Of a stretch of 64,000 nucleotides of DNA, positions 42,600 to 53,300 are shown piece after piece. A program made the translations under genes and the position numbers. This DNA is from Macrosoma leucophasiata (lineage: Eukaryota; Arthropoda; Insecta; Lepidoptera; Hedylidae): assembly GCA_036365455.1 (NCBI GenBank), contig JAWQUS010000030.1, positions 18,310,001-18,374,000 on the forward strand, in the 5' to 3' direction. Below the pieces are notes generated by a model. The model did not search any database and had not been told where the DNA came from. It worked only from the letters and a program-made list of their open reading frames with translations. Within the stretch, counting starts at the first letter, position 1. Each line of letters opens with the position of its first letter.

Positions 42600-43090
42600 T
42601 ATATATTTTTTTAACTAATTGTTCTAACTTCACCTTTTGTATATAGATTAGCTAAATGTATACGTGTAAATAATATTAGAATTTAAACATTTTTTTTTGT
42701 ATAGAATATTAATAACTCTTTACTTCGTCTATACTATCATCTAACTATAGTGATTGTGTTTGTTTTTGTTGTAGGTATCATCAGAGGATATAACTTCATT
42801 CACCAGACAATCTTCTAGTCCACAGATCAATTTCATTCATTTATTTCTTTTTTGTTTGTATTTAATTGTGCGTCTTCAATTACTGGATTCTGGCAGAATT
42901 ACCCTTAGGGCAAGATTCACAGACCGCACTACGACTTTACTTTCGAGCAAAGTACACTTCGAACTGTCAAAACCCATACATTTCTGGCAGTTCTAAGCAT
43001 ACTTTGCTCAAAGTAAAGTCGAAGTGCGGTCTGTGAATCTCACCATTAGTCTTGGGTAGTAGCCATTAATTATAATAAAGAAGAATTATT
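42600..43090 (+). mobile_element. LINE 3' UTR fragment carrying a MITE
   Basis: Matches 51640-51980: AACTTCACCTTTTGTATAT, ATCAGAGGATATAA, CAGACAATCTTCTAGTCCA, AGAATTACCCTTAG, then GTCTTGGGTAGTAGCCATTA and an AAGAAG tail. The match is broken at TTACCCTTA by the insert 42910-43046. Confidence 0.8.
42910..43046. mobile_element. PIF/Harbinger-like MITE, about 137 bp
   Basis: Inverted ends GATTCACAGACCGCACT and AGTGCGGTCTGTGAATC extend inward through CGACTTTACTTT... / AAAGTAAAGTCG. TTA(G) is present on both sides, while the uninterrupted relative at 51930 has it once. A 3-bp TTA target fits Harbinger-type elements. No coding capacity. Confidence 0.75.
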
Positions 43091-43949
43091 TGTTTTACGG
43101 CCGAAGATACAAGTCTTTTACAGCCAATCTTCTATATAATAATTGACATATTCCTTTGTAATAATAAAAATAAGGTATAATAATAATTTAGATTTATTCA
43201 AATCAAAAATTCAAAAATCACATTTCGCAGCATAATAACACTATCACACACCCTGCACGTTACCGAATGCTATAAGACAAAAATCATCTTTCACACATAT
43301 TGCAATAGTGTTGTAAAGTGTTTTCCATTTAATTTTTTAAAATATATTAACCGGTGTTTTTCATTTTTGCTAAATTGTCACAAGATTCGTATATAATAGC
43401 CAAATGTACTTGATTGAAATTTTGTACCTTGAACTTAATACAATTTTGAAAATGAAGACACATTGGCTATTCGGATTTAGAATACTACGACAGTGCTGTG
43501 TTGGGCAAGATTTCGTTCTGATATAAATAGACTGACAGTAGTGATAGTATACTGCCGCAGGTGTGCAGTGTTATACGGCAGGCGGCAGAGACCCCAAGTA
43601 GGGAGGAGCTCCATTTTTACCTTCGTTTCAGCTTCACGGCCGCGGCCTAGTGGTTATTGCTTGTGGTCAGTAAGATGTGGTGCCCACTTTAGCTACAATA
43701 TTTTTACTCGGGTACTAATTTCTGGCGAAGTGGGAAATGGTAACATGGCAACTAGCAATTATAACGAAACCAATGGCATGGCATATGGCAACATTATTTT
43801 GTGCGTGAGTGAAGGGGACTTTTTGGCGGGAAGTCGAAAAAGGCGGTAACTTTTAATTTGCTAAAAATTAAAATTACTAAAAAAATTCAGATTTCCATAC
43901 TTCATTTGGCTTAAATTAATAAACAGACTCTCTACGACTCTAATTTACG

Positions 43950-45022
43950 ATGAGTCCTCACAGCGACGGTGAGGAGCCGGGGGTTAAGAAGAAACGTAAA
44001 TTCACATCTGTAGGAAGCACATCCGTGGACCTGGAAAACTATAAGGTCTTCACCAAACCCAACTACAAAAGGCTGTTTCTGGAAAATGAAAGTCAAGAAC
44101 TGGCAGTATATGTTGAGTCTACAGAAAACGAAAAACTGGGTAATAAAAATTATTCTTACCAATTTAATTACCGAAAATGTCAGAGGACTTTTAGGAGTGC
44201 ATCGAGTAAATGCACACAAAATAGGCATTAAATTTAGAAAAGCAGCAGCTGCTAACAACTTTCTTAAAATGGACGACTTTTTATTAAAAAATAAAATGAA
44301 AGCTTTTATCCCGTCGTATCTAACAGAAAAAATTGGTGTGTTAAGATTTGTACCTAACAACCTATCCAATGAGGAAATATATAAAAACATACAATGCGAT
44401 GCTGAGGTTATATCTATTAAGAGATTTCTGAAGAAAATTGATGGAAAATTAGTACCGCTTACCACAGTTGCTGTGACTTTTGCTGCGACTACTCTCCCAC
44501 AGTATGCCTACATTAAATTCTTCCGATACGAAGTTCATACATACATACATACCTCCATTACTGCAATGCTATAAATGTTTAAAGTTTAATCATTCTGCAA
44601 AAGTCTGTAGGGGTGAGCAGAATTGTTCTTCTTGTGCTGGACGGCACTCATATAAGGAATGTGATGTTGAAGAAATTATATGCATTAATTGCTCAGGTAA
44701 CCATCTTGCCATTTTACGGGACTGCCCTATTAAAAAACAAAAAATGGAGCAGAAGAAAGCTAGATATAGTCAACAATATTATGCCACTGTTGTGAATACA
44801 CCAAAGCCCATAACTTATACAAATAAATCTTTTCCACCACTAAAAAAACGAACAGCCGAGCAGGTCAACAATACTTTTGATGTAACACAGATCGCTCATA
44901 ACGATATAATAATTAAGGCTATTGTAAAGTCCCTTGTCACATTAGGCCAAAGGACAGACAGGACTGATGATCCACTTACTACTAAGAAAATAAAAGAAAT
45001 ATTTTTATCACATTTAATATAA
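43950..45022 (+). pseudogene. LINE ORF1 (gag-like, three CCHC knuckles), frameshifted
   Basis: Nucleic-acid-binding ORF1 protein of the LINE. Read in three frames: 43950 to about 44145, then to about 44540, then to the stop at 45020-45022. The last part has three zinc knuckles (CYKCLKFNHSAKVC, CSSCAGRHSYKEC, CINCSGNHLAILRDC). The second frame change falls in a CATA run (about 44536-44552), where gain or loss of one 4-base unit explains the shift. The stop overlaps the ORF2 start as TAATG. Confidence 0.75.
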
Positions 45023-47321
45023 TGGACAAATATTTAAATATAATGGAGTACAACATACAAAGCTTGCAGAGTAAAAAATGTCTTTTACAAAACTTACTGA
45101 TAGAGAAAAACATTGATATATGTTTACTAAATGAAACTTGGATGAAAACAAATTCTACATTACCACATTTTCCTTCATTTAACTTTATACATAAAAATTC
45201 TCAAAATCCTCACAATGGAGTAGCTGTTCTGGTGAAACATCATTTAAAATACAGGGTAATTAATACTCAATTCTATGAATCAATTCAAAATATCTGTATC
45301 TCTATAGAATCACAATTTGGTTCCATATCAATACTCTGTGTGTACAGTCCACCAAGCATCAGATTTGATGCAACAAAGATGAAAGCTCTTATCACGAATA
45401 TACCTAAACCATGTATTATTATGGGTGATTTTAATGCTCATAACATAGCGTTTGGATGCCACAGCGATAATAGCAGAGGGAAATCACTGTATAATATAAT
45501 TGATGAGTTTGACTTGTGTGTTATGAATGATGGTTCACCAACAACAGTTCCATATCCAAATACACATGCTTCAGCCATAGATCTTGCTCTTGTCAGCCCT
45601 TCCATTGCTCACTTGTGTAACTGGTATGTCCTTGATGATCCAATGGGTAGCTATCACTTCCCTACTATGCTTGAGGTAAATATCCAACCATCCAAATATG
45701 ATGTTTCGCCATCTGTAGACAGCGAAAAATTCATTTATAACAAAGCAGATTGGGATACTTATTACAGTTTATCAGAAACTCTCTTTTCTAACATTGATAC
45801 TACTGACAACTCTTTAACGTCCTATAATAATTTTGTGGAAACATTGAATAGCTTAAGACACCAAACAATTCCAAAACGCAAATTGTGTTCTAATTCTTCT
45901 AATATGGTTTTTAAAAAATCGGTACCATGGTGGAACCCAAAATGTACTGAAGCTGTCAGGAAGTCAAAAGATGCATTAAATAATTATTACCGTGATCCCA
46001 CAATAGAAAATTGGATAAAGTACAAAAAGGTAGATGCATTAAAAAAAAGAACATTAAAAGAGGAACGTATTTCCTCTTGGAAAACTTTATGCAGCAGCTT
46101 CGATAGATTAACACCAATATCACGCATTTGGGGATATATTAAAAAGATAGGGTTTGAATAGAAATCAAAACTTTAATGATGAGTGGATTCAAAGTTTCTT
46201 AGATAATTTAGCAGATTCAACGCAAGTAGATGAGAATAAACTTACACATTTGTTTGAAAATGCTTCAGAAGATCATATGAATATGTTTCTCAAAAACGAG
46301 TTTACGATAGATGAGTTCTTAATTTCACTAAAGAGTAGGAAAAACACAACACCAGGTTTGGATGATATACCTTACATCTTAGTAAAAAAAATACATTTAA
46401 ATGCTCAAATCACATTACTTAAGATATATAATAAGCTATGGAATGATCTTCTTATCCCTGAAACTTGGAAAACTCAATGTGTGATACCAATAATTAAACC
46501 TAATAAACCTGTAAATAATGCTTCTTCATATAGACCTATATCTTTATCTCCCTGTCTGGGAAAACTTTTTGTGAATATGTTAAAATTGAGATTAGAGTAT
46601 TTTGTTGCATCAAATAATTTAATACCTTCTATCCAATATGGATTCAGGAAAGGCAAAAGTTGTTCTGAAAGCTTTGTATCACTCTTATCAGATTTAAAAC
46701 AAGTCAAATTAAGTCATTCTAATGCAATATGTGTTTTTTTAGATGTTACAGGTGCCTTTGACAATGTAAATATTGAGGAGCTCATCCAAGTTACTTATGA
46801 TATGGGTCTACCAGACCATATTTTAAAATGGCTTTACTACTTTTTGAGGAATAGAACAGTCTTTGTTAAATATAACAATAAGCTACATGGCCCTGAGTCT
46901 GTCAACAAGGGCACAGTGCAAGGGGCAACTTTATCCCCTTTGCTTTACAACATTTATACATCTGAAATACTAAAGTATGTTGATAATTCAGATGTACATA
47001 TTCTACAATTTGCAGATGATTTGCTGTTGTATAGCATACATCATGATATGCAAACAGCAATTCATAATATGAATCGAGTCTTAAGTCAATTATTTAATTA
47101 TTATCACAATAAACTTAAATTAGATATCAGTCCAGAAAAAAGTTCAGTCTTAGTCATCAGTAAAAATGTAAATAATTATAAAGATGTTAAAAAATTGTAT
47201 GACAACACTGAAATACCAATAGTACAGAATCACAAATTCCTAGGAATCATCTTTGACAATAAATTAAAATTTCAGGAACATATCAAACATATACGCAGCA
47301 AAGCCTTAAAAGGTATAATCT

Positions 47322-47409
47322 AGTGCCTCCTTAATCACCAGAATTTGGCGAATTACCCAAACCGAGGTAGAAGCCATAGTATAAAGAAGAAGAAGAAGAA
47401 GAAGAAACA
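47322..47409 (+). mobile_element. LINE 3' tail inserted in the RT region
   Basis: CTAGTGCCTCCTTAATCACC through ATAGTATAAAGAAG and an AAG run. It is the same as 38163-38245 and interrupts ORF2 after HIRSKALKGI. Confidence 0.75.
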
Positions 47410-48001
47410 TGTATACCTCCTCTAACATTACGTAGGTTGATGTTGGCTGAAAGATTTTTCTTGAAAGTTCTTTCAAAGAATGACAATACTCTGCATAAGA
47501 AAATTACTGTACATCCTGAACTTTCTCAGTCAATATCATCCTTTATCTCTGCTTCATCAATTGTAAATAGAACCTTGCCAGAAATGCCAACATTATTTAA
47601 ACATGTAAAAAATAATTCGAAAGATATTGTACAATATTCAATTTGGCCTGTATATAAAAACTTTGATGCAAATATCACCGACATATGAAAATTTATTTAT
47701 TTAGACAATGTACGCAATAAGTATGATTTCTTGGAATTTAGAAGCAGTAGATCAGATTACTACCCTCTTTACACAGATGGGTCTAAAGTTGATGATTTTG
47801 TGAAAGCAGCCTATTATGGTCCTCAATTAGAATTCACTAAATGCATAAAATTAAATAGACAATGTAGTATTTTCACAGCTGAAAGTTATGCTATTTATTG
47901 TGCTTTAGAACATGTAAATAATCTTGTAAATAATGTATATAGTATATTAATAGTGTCCGATTCCAAAAGTGTATTAACAGCATTAGCAAATGTAAATAAT
48001 A

Positions 48002-49278
48002 GGTTGGGGAAAGTCTTTTCGCATTATATGTATGTATGAACTTGTAATAAAATCTCTTTGGCTGTAGTATTTGTATCTGGCTGGTTTTGGTATCATTGAA
48101 AGTTAAAATTTTAAAGAACATAATTGCAAATTCAAATAAGGCAAATGTGTGATTTTCATTTGTTTTTCGTACTGTCAAGATGAGTGAATTTAATGAAGCA
48201 ATTCGATACATTTTAAAATTTTACTACAAAAAAGGTCAAAATGAAACGCAAGCCGCGAAAAAAAATTGCGATGTTTATGGACCTAGTGCAGTGTCTGTGA
48301 GAGTAGCACAAATTTGGTTTAAGCGTTTTCAATCCGGAAATTTTGATGTCATAGATGCACCTCGCTCTGGTCGCCCTATTACGGATAAAAGGGATACCAT
48401 ATTGAAAAAGTGGAGCAAGGTCGACATATCAGTAGTTACGACGTAGCTGAAGAACTGAGAATTGATCACAAAACAGTTTTGGCGCATTTGAAAAAAGCTG
48501 GGTACAAAAAAAAGCTCGATATTTGGGTACCCCACGAGCTCACTGAAAGAAACCTAATGAACCGTGTACTCATTTGTGATTCTTTATTACGACGTAATGA
48601 AACCGAATCATTTTTGAAGAAGCTGATAACTGGTGATGAAAAGTGGATCACGTACAACAAGAACATGCGAAAAAGGTCGTGGTCAAAGGCCGGTCAGGCT
48701 TCACAGACTGTGGCGAAACCCGGGTTAACTCGCAATAAGGTGATGTTGTGTGTGTGGTGGGATTGGAAGGGCATTATTCATTATGAGCTATTACCACCAG
48801 GCAGGACTATCGGTTCTGAACTCTACTGCGAACAACTGATGAGATTAAAGCAAGAAGTTGAGAGAAAGCGGCCTGAATTGATCAACAGAAGGGGTGTGGT
48901 GTTTCATCATGATAATGCTAGACCTCACACAGCTATAGCCACTCAGCAAAAATTAAGAGAGTTTGGTTGGGAGGTGTTAATACATCCGCCGTATAGTCCT
49001 GACCTTGCACCTTCAGATTTCCACCTGTTTCGGTCTCTTCAGAATTCTTTATGCAATGTTAGGTTAACATCACGAGAGGACTGCCAAATCCACTTGTTGC
49101 GGTATTTTGATGAGAAGTCCCAAAATTTTTATAGCAATGGGATCATGTCCTTACCTACAAGATGGCAAAAGGTTATCGAACAAAATGGTACATACATACT
49201 TTAGTTAAATTTAAATAAACTATATTAAAAAATGTTTTGAATTATCTTAAAAAATGCGAAGAAACTTTTTCCCCAACC
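48002..49278 (+). mobile_element. mariner element, complete, inserted in LINE RNase H
   Basis: 1277 bp with ends GGTTGGGGAAAGTCTTTTCG and (inverted) CGAAGAAACTTTTTCCCCAACC. It is flanked by TA at 48000-48001 and 49279-49280. Full mariner length. It splits the RNase H code between ANVNNR and the later IEFVWVPSHSG-like block. Confidence 0.92.
48180..49204 (+). pseudogene. mariner transposase (D,D34D), one frameshift
   Basis: Cut-and-paste transposase. 48180 to about 48405 codes the helix-turn-helix part (AIRYILKFYYKKGQNETQAA, IWFKRFQSGNFDV, DAPRSGRP). After a probable single-base loss near 48405, the second frame runs to 49204. It has HISSYDVAEELRIDHKTV, the first Asp in ITGDEKWI, the second in HHDNARPHT, and the third in SPDLAPSD. 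Thirty-four residues lie between the last two Asps, as in canonical mariners. All three catalytic Asps are kept, so the copy is young. One frame break makes it inactive. Confidence 0.9.
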
Positions 49279-50321
49279 TAATATGTCATTTAAATTGAAT
49301 TATATACTATGTAATATTAAGAAACAGATATGTAAATTAAGGAACATGATATAAATATTGAACTTGTATGGGTACCTTCACACAGTGGCATTGCTGGCAA
49401 CGAAGTGGTTGACTCTGCCACCCGTTCAGACCATGATGAAGACCAGTCGCAGGGAATGAAAGTGCCATTTACTGATTATTACAGTCACTTCAAGACACTC
49501 AATAGACAATTGTGGAAATCTTCTTGGGCAATGACTCTGGAAACGAAAGGCAAATGGTATGCTGAGATCCAAAAAGAATTACCGACAAAGTCATGGTATC
49601 ATAACCTCAAAAACATCTCCAGAAAGTATATTACAATGATAACGCGTATGCGCCTCGGACACTGTATGACGCCAGCTCACCTATATAGGATCCACGTAAT
49701 AAATACCAGTCGCTGCTCTTACTGTGGACTGGAGAATGCAGATTTGGACCACATTCTTTTGAAATGTTCAAGTTTTAATATTCAGCGGCTAATTTTAGTG
49801 ACTGAAATTAGTGAAATTTCTGACATTTCTGACCATAGATTATACAGTATGTTTCTGACATTGATGAATGTGATGGTGTGAGTGAACGACATGAACATCA
49901 ACAAACTGTTCCCCGCTCTACTAAGGATTTACTTTCAAATAAGATTTATTTCGATGCGTTATATAAGTATATCTGCAATACTGTAGAAAATAATTAAACT
50001 CAATGTATAATTCAAATTTTTAAGTGTAGGTATGTACCTTTATTTGGATTTAAAGAAATGTCAAATTCAATATGTATACGACTGAAAGACTCTGTATCTA
50101 TGGTCATGAATAAATGATTATTAAAAAATATATATATTGTGAGTGAAGTGAACGCAATACGAGCTTACCGATATTTCTTCTCCCTCGTAAATTCAGGACA
50201 TAGGCCGATTGACAACAAAAAGCGCTTTTTGTCGAAGCATTGTTATTCTAAATGTTTCATTGTAAACTAGTGTTGTGAACGGAGAGCCTGTATTCGCGAT
50301 TTACACGGTGGAGGAAAAAAT

Positions 50322-53300
50322 ATGAAGAGGCGAAATGCCGAATCTGGCAAGTTGCGGCGCCCCATAAAGCGCATAAAAATCGTCGAAGGAATGTACGGAA
50401 AGTGAGTGCAGGAGGCTTTTTTCGATATTTATTTGATGTATCGTGTTCCGGGCGATCAATTCTGAGTTGCTGCCTTCTTATTCTGTAATGGACATGCCGT
50501 AAAGTGCAGGGGGTATGCGAGTGTGTGGGTTGATATTACCATCTGGCGCTCCTACCTTGGTCACGTTTGAGCGTATCATGAAAAAAAGAACATAAATGAA
50601 ACAAGGCCCGCACGTGTGCGCTTCTAAAATATCAGACAAGAAACCAATACACATGTTATCAAGTTCTAAAGGAAGTTTGAACAAACATTATATTTAAAAT
50701 TATACCCTCATTAATGTGTTTATACTTATATAGTTAGGTACAGCTGATTCTTTAGCTGTAGAAAATCATACATTTTGGCACTTCATGTTTAAAAGAAATC
50801 TTTATATTCAGTTGAATAAACATACATTTATGTTTACATTACTCACCATATGTTTGTATATACAAGGGTGAGCTAATATACTTGTTTGCATTCCTAATTA
50901 ATAAATTAGGACAGCCTGATGTGAACTTTCAATATAGTACAGATCTTATTTTATATATGAGTGAGACACCAGTTAATTTTACAATTTTAAATGTAATGAA
51001 GATGACAAACAAGCATGCATTTCACATTGATGTTAAGTGATGACTACTGCCTATAGATATATCAAAATGCAGATGCGTTGCCACCCCTGGGACCTTAGTT
51101 GTTATGTCTCTGTGATTGTCATTACAGGGTCATACACTACCATCTAACAGGAACTACCTATATAGTACTAAACACTACCATTTGGTAGCAGATGGATTAG
51201 ATATAGATAATACAGTGCCAGTGAATGACAAAGAATGTCCCATATTTTTTATTTAGTCTTATCTTGCCATTTGTAAAAGAGAGTATGGAACATTCTGTTG
51301 ATACCTATTTTTAATATTATGTATTTTTGGACCATTATTTATTTTTGTTTACTTTGACATATTAATCAACGTATTAGTTGTTATTTGCTTAAATTTTTAA
51401 TTCCACTCACTAGATAAGAGATCTTGCTCAGTGCTATGCCGTTTACGTTTGGGTCATGTGTACTCCGTTTTTTTTTTTGCGGAAAATTAGGATAAGGGAC
51501 AGTTCTCTATGTGAATGTGGTTTAGATGAAGGTTCTGTAGATCATATATTTTTTAATTGTTCTTTAAATAAAATCTCTTTGTACTCCCTTCTTTCCCATA
51601 GCATCGCCCGTCCTACTAATATGAAATCTTTGCTTAATTTAGTAACTTCACCTTTTGTATATTAATTAGCTAAATGTATATGTTTAAATAATATTAGAAT
51701 TTAATCTTTTTTTCTTTTTTTTTAAAAGTAATAACACTGTTCTTCGTCTATACTATCATCTAACTATAGTGATTGTCTTTGTTTTTGTTGTAGGTACCAT
51801 CAGAGGATATAATTTTATTCATCACCAGACAATCTTCTAGTCCACCAATAAATTTTTATTTTCTTTCTTTTATTTTGTTTGTATTTAATTGTGCGACTCC
51901 AATTATTGGACTGGATTCTGCCAGAATTACCCTTAGTCTTGGGTAGTAGCCATTAATTAAAATAAAGAAGAAGAAGAATTTTTAATTTTGTATTCTGACC
52001 TATCACAAGAAAATTCTATTATTTCCAAGTGATCAAATAAATTTTTGAGTTTGAGTTTGAGTGGTGCCTCGAGCTCCTACATTAGAACTCTACCACCAGT
52101 AAAAACTACATATTTAGGTCTAATAAATAAAACAAATTTAATATACCATTTTAAAGCTGTCATACCTTTTCCATAATATGAAAATATGAAATAAGAGCAC
52201 ATAAACATTATTTAATTTATGCCCAGCAACAATTGTATGTTAATAAGTAATGCAGGTTGATTGTTAACAAGTTTTCGCACTGTTTCTGTTCCCACTGCAC
52301 AAACTTTAACAATGTTATGTTATTGGCACCAAACAATTTTCCTCAATGGAAAAAAAAATGTTTTCCGTTAATTATGATTGTTGGAGATTGAATCAATTTA
52401 TATATTTATGTGCATTGTTACTTTGATAAAATATGATGTGTTGGTTAGAGTTTTTTTGTAGACATAGGCTACAAGTTGTGAATGAAAGAATTAAATGAAT
52501 AATTTAATTAAAGGAATAATTAGGATGATTTGTTACTAGATGGGAAAAAAATCCCAGTTGTCAGCCTGGGGACAGTGCTAGAGGGGACAATGGGAAGAGT
52601 CCAAACGAGACAAAAAGGTCAAAAGCAGTTTTAAAAATATTGTGCAATTACCTGCATCTCTTAATCTCTCCAGACACGAGAAAAATCCTTGAAGGATTAA
52701 TTAATATTTTAAATGTGCAATAAGGTCTTAGGTTGTTTATTAAAGTTTACATTAAAATGTATGGTAGGTATGTAAACCAGCACAAAAGTGATAAAGTTTG
52801 GCAGTCAAACCACTGTAGCTGCGGCTCCAATGGCTTATATGTGTTAGGTACATTTGTTGGCAGTGGAGGCAGCTGTCTTTTACAGATTATGTTCTATATC
52901 AACCTGACTTTTCCCCCCAAAATCGTCATCTAGTGCCATCATTGAGCTGATGATTCAAAGCCTTTACTTTTCTATAGACACCAAAAAATTTGCGCGCCTC
53001 CATTAATTACTTGAGTTATTTAGGGGGAAGAGTTCTGGAGTGGCGACCGAGTACCGGAAGACGAAGCGTAGGCAGGCCCCCCACGAGGTGGACCGACGAC
53101 CTGGTGAAGGTCGCGGGCAATCGCTGGATGAGGGCGGCCCGGGACCGTTCGTTGTGGCATTCTTTGGGGGAGGCCTTTGTTCAGCAGTGGACGTCATTTG
53201 GCTGAAATGATGATGATGATGATTTAGGGGGGAGCGAGGCCGAGTCAAAACTTTAAATCTTTGGAAAGAAGGGGGGATTTTGGCAAATGGCTTAAAGTTA

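Larger units (their letters stand above)
45022..49881 (+). pseudogene. LINE ORF2 (endonuclease, reverse transcriptase, RNase H), broken
   Basis: Polyprotein for target-primed reverse transcription. The endonuclease, 45022 to about 46150, has YNIQSL, LLNETWM, MGDFNAHN and IDLALVSP. The usual SDH is SYH (MGSYHFPTM), which would remove an active-site Asp. A one-base frameshift near 46150 leads into the RT frame. The reverse transcriptase has FLDVTGAFDN, GTVQGATLSPLLYN and the catalytic FADDLLLY. RNase H shows TDGSK, TAESYA and SDSKS before the mariner, and HSGIAGNEVVD after it at about 49380. The C terminus, to 49881, has CSYCGLENADLDHILLKC. Not functional as it stands. Confidence 0.85.
43491..50139 (+). 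mobile_element. RNase-H-bearing non-LTR retrotransposon, near full length, interrupted
   Basis: From CAGTGCTGTGTTGGG (a CAGT start is usual for I/Jockey-group promoters) to an AATAAATGATTATTAAAAAA tail, about 6.6 kb. Order: 5' UTR, ORF1 (CCHC gag), ORF2 with AP endonuclease, reverse transcriptase, RNase H and a C-terminal CCHC. The RNase H domain points to the I clade or a close group. Later damage comprises two frameshifts in ORF1, one in ORF2, an 88-bp LINE-tail insert at 47322-47409 and a mariner at 48002-49278. The right end lies about 180 bp before the macoilin start codon. Confidence 0.85.

Noticed and set aside
43932..44465. 177-codon minus-strand open frame
   Set aside because: Antisense to the LINE ORF1; zinc knuckles and order of domains support the plus strand.
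53003..53248. Minus-strand Pro/Ser-rich frame
   Set aside because: Antisense of an RTE C terminus.
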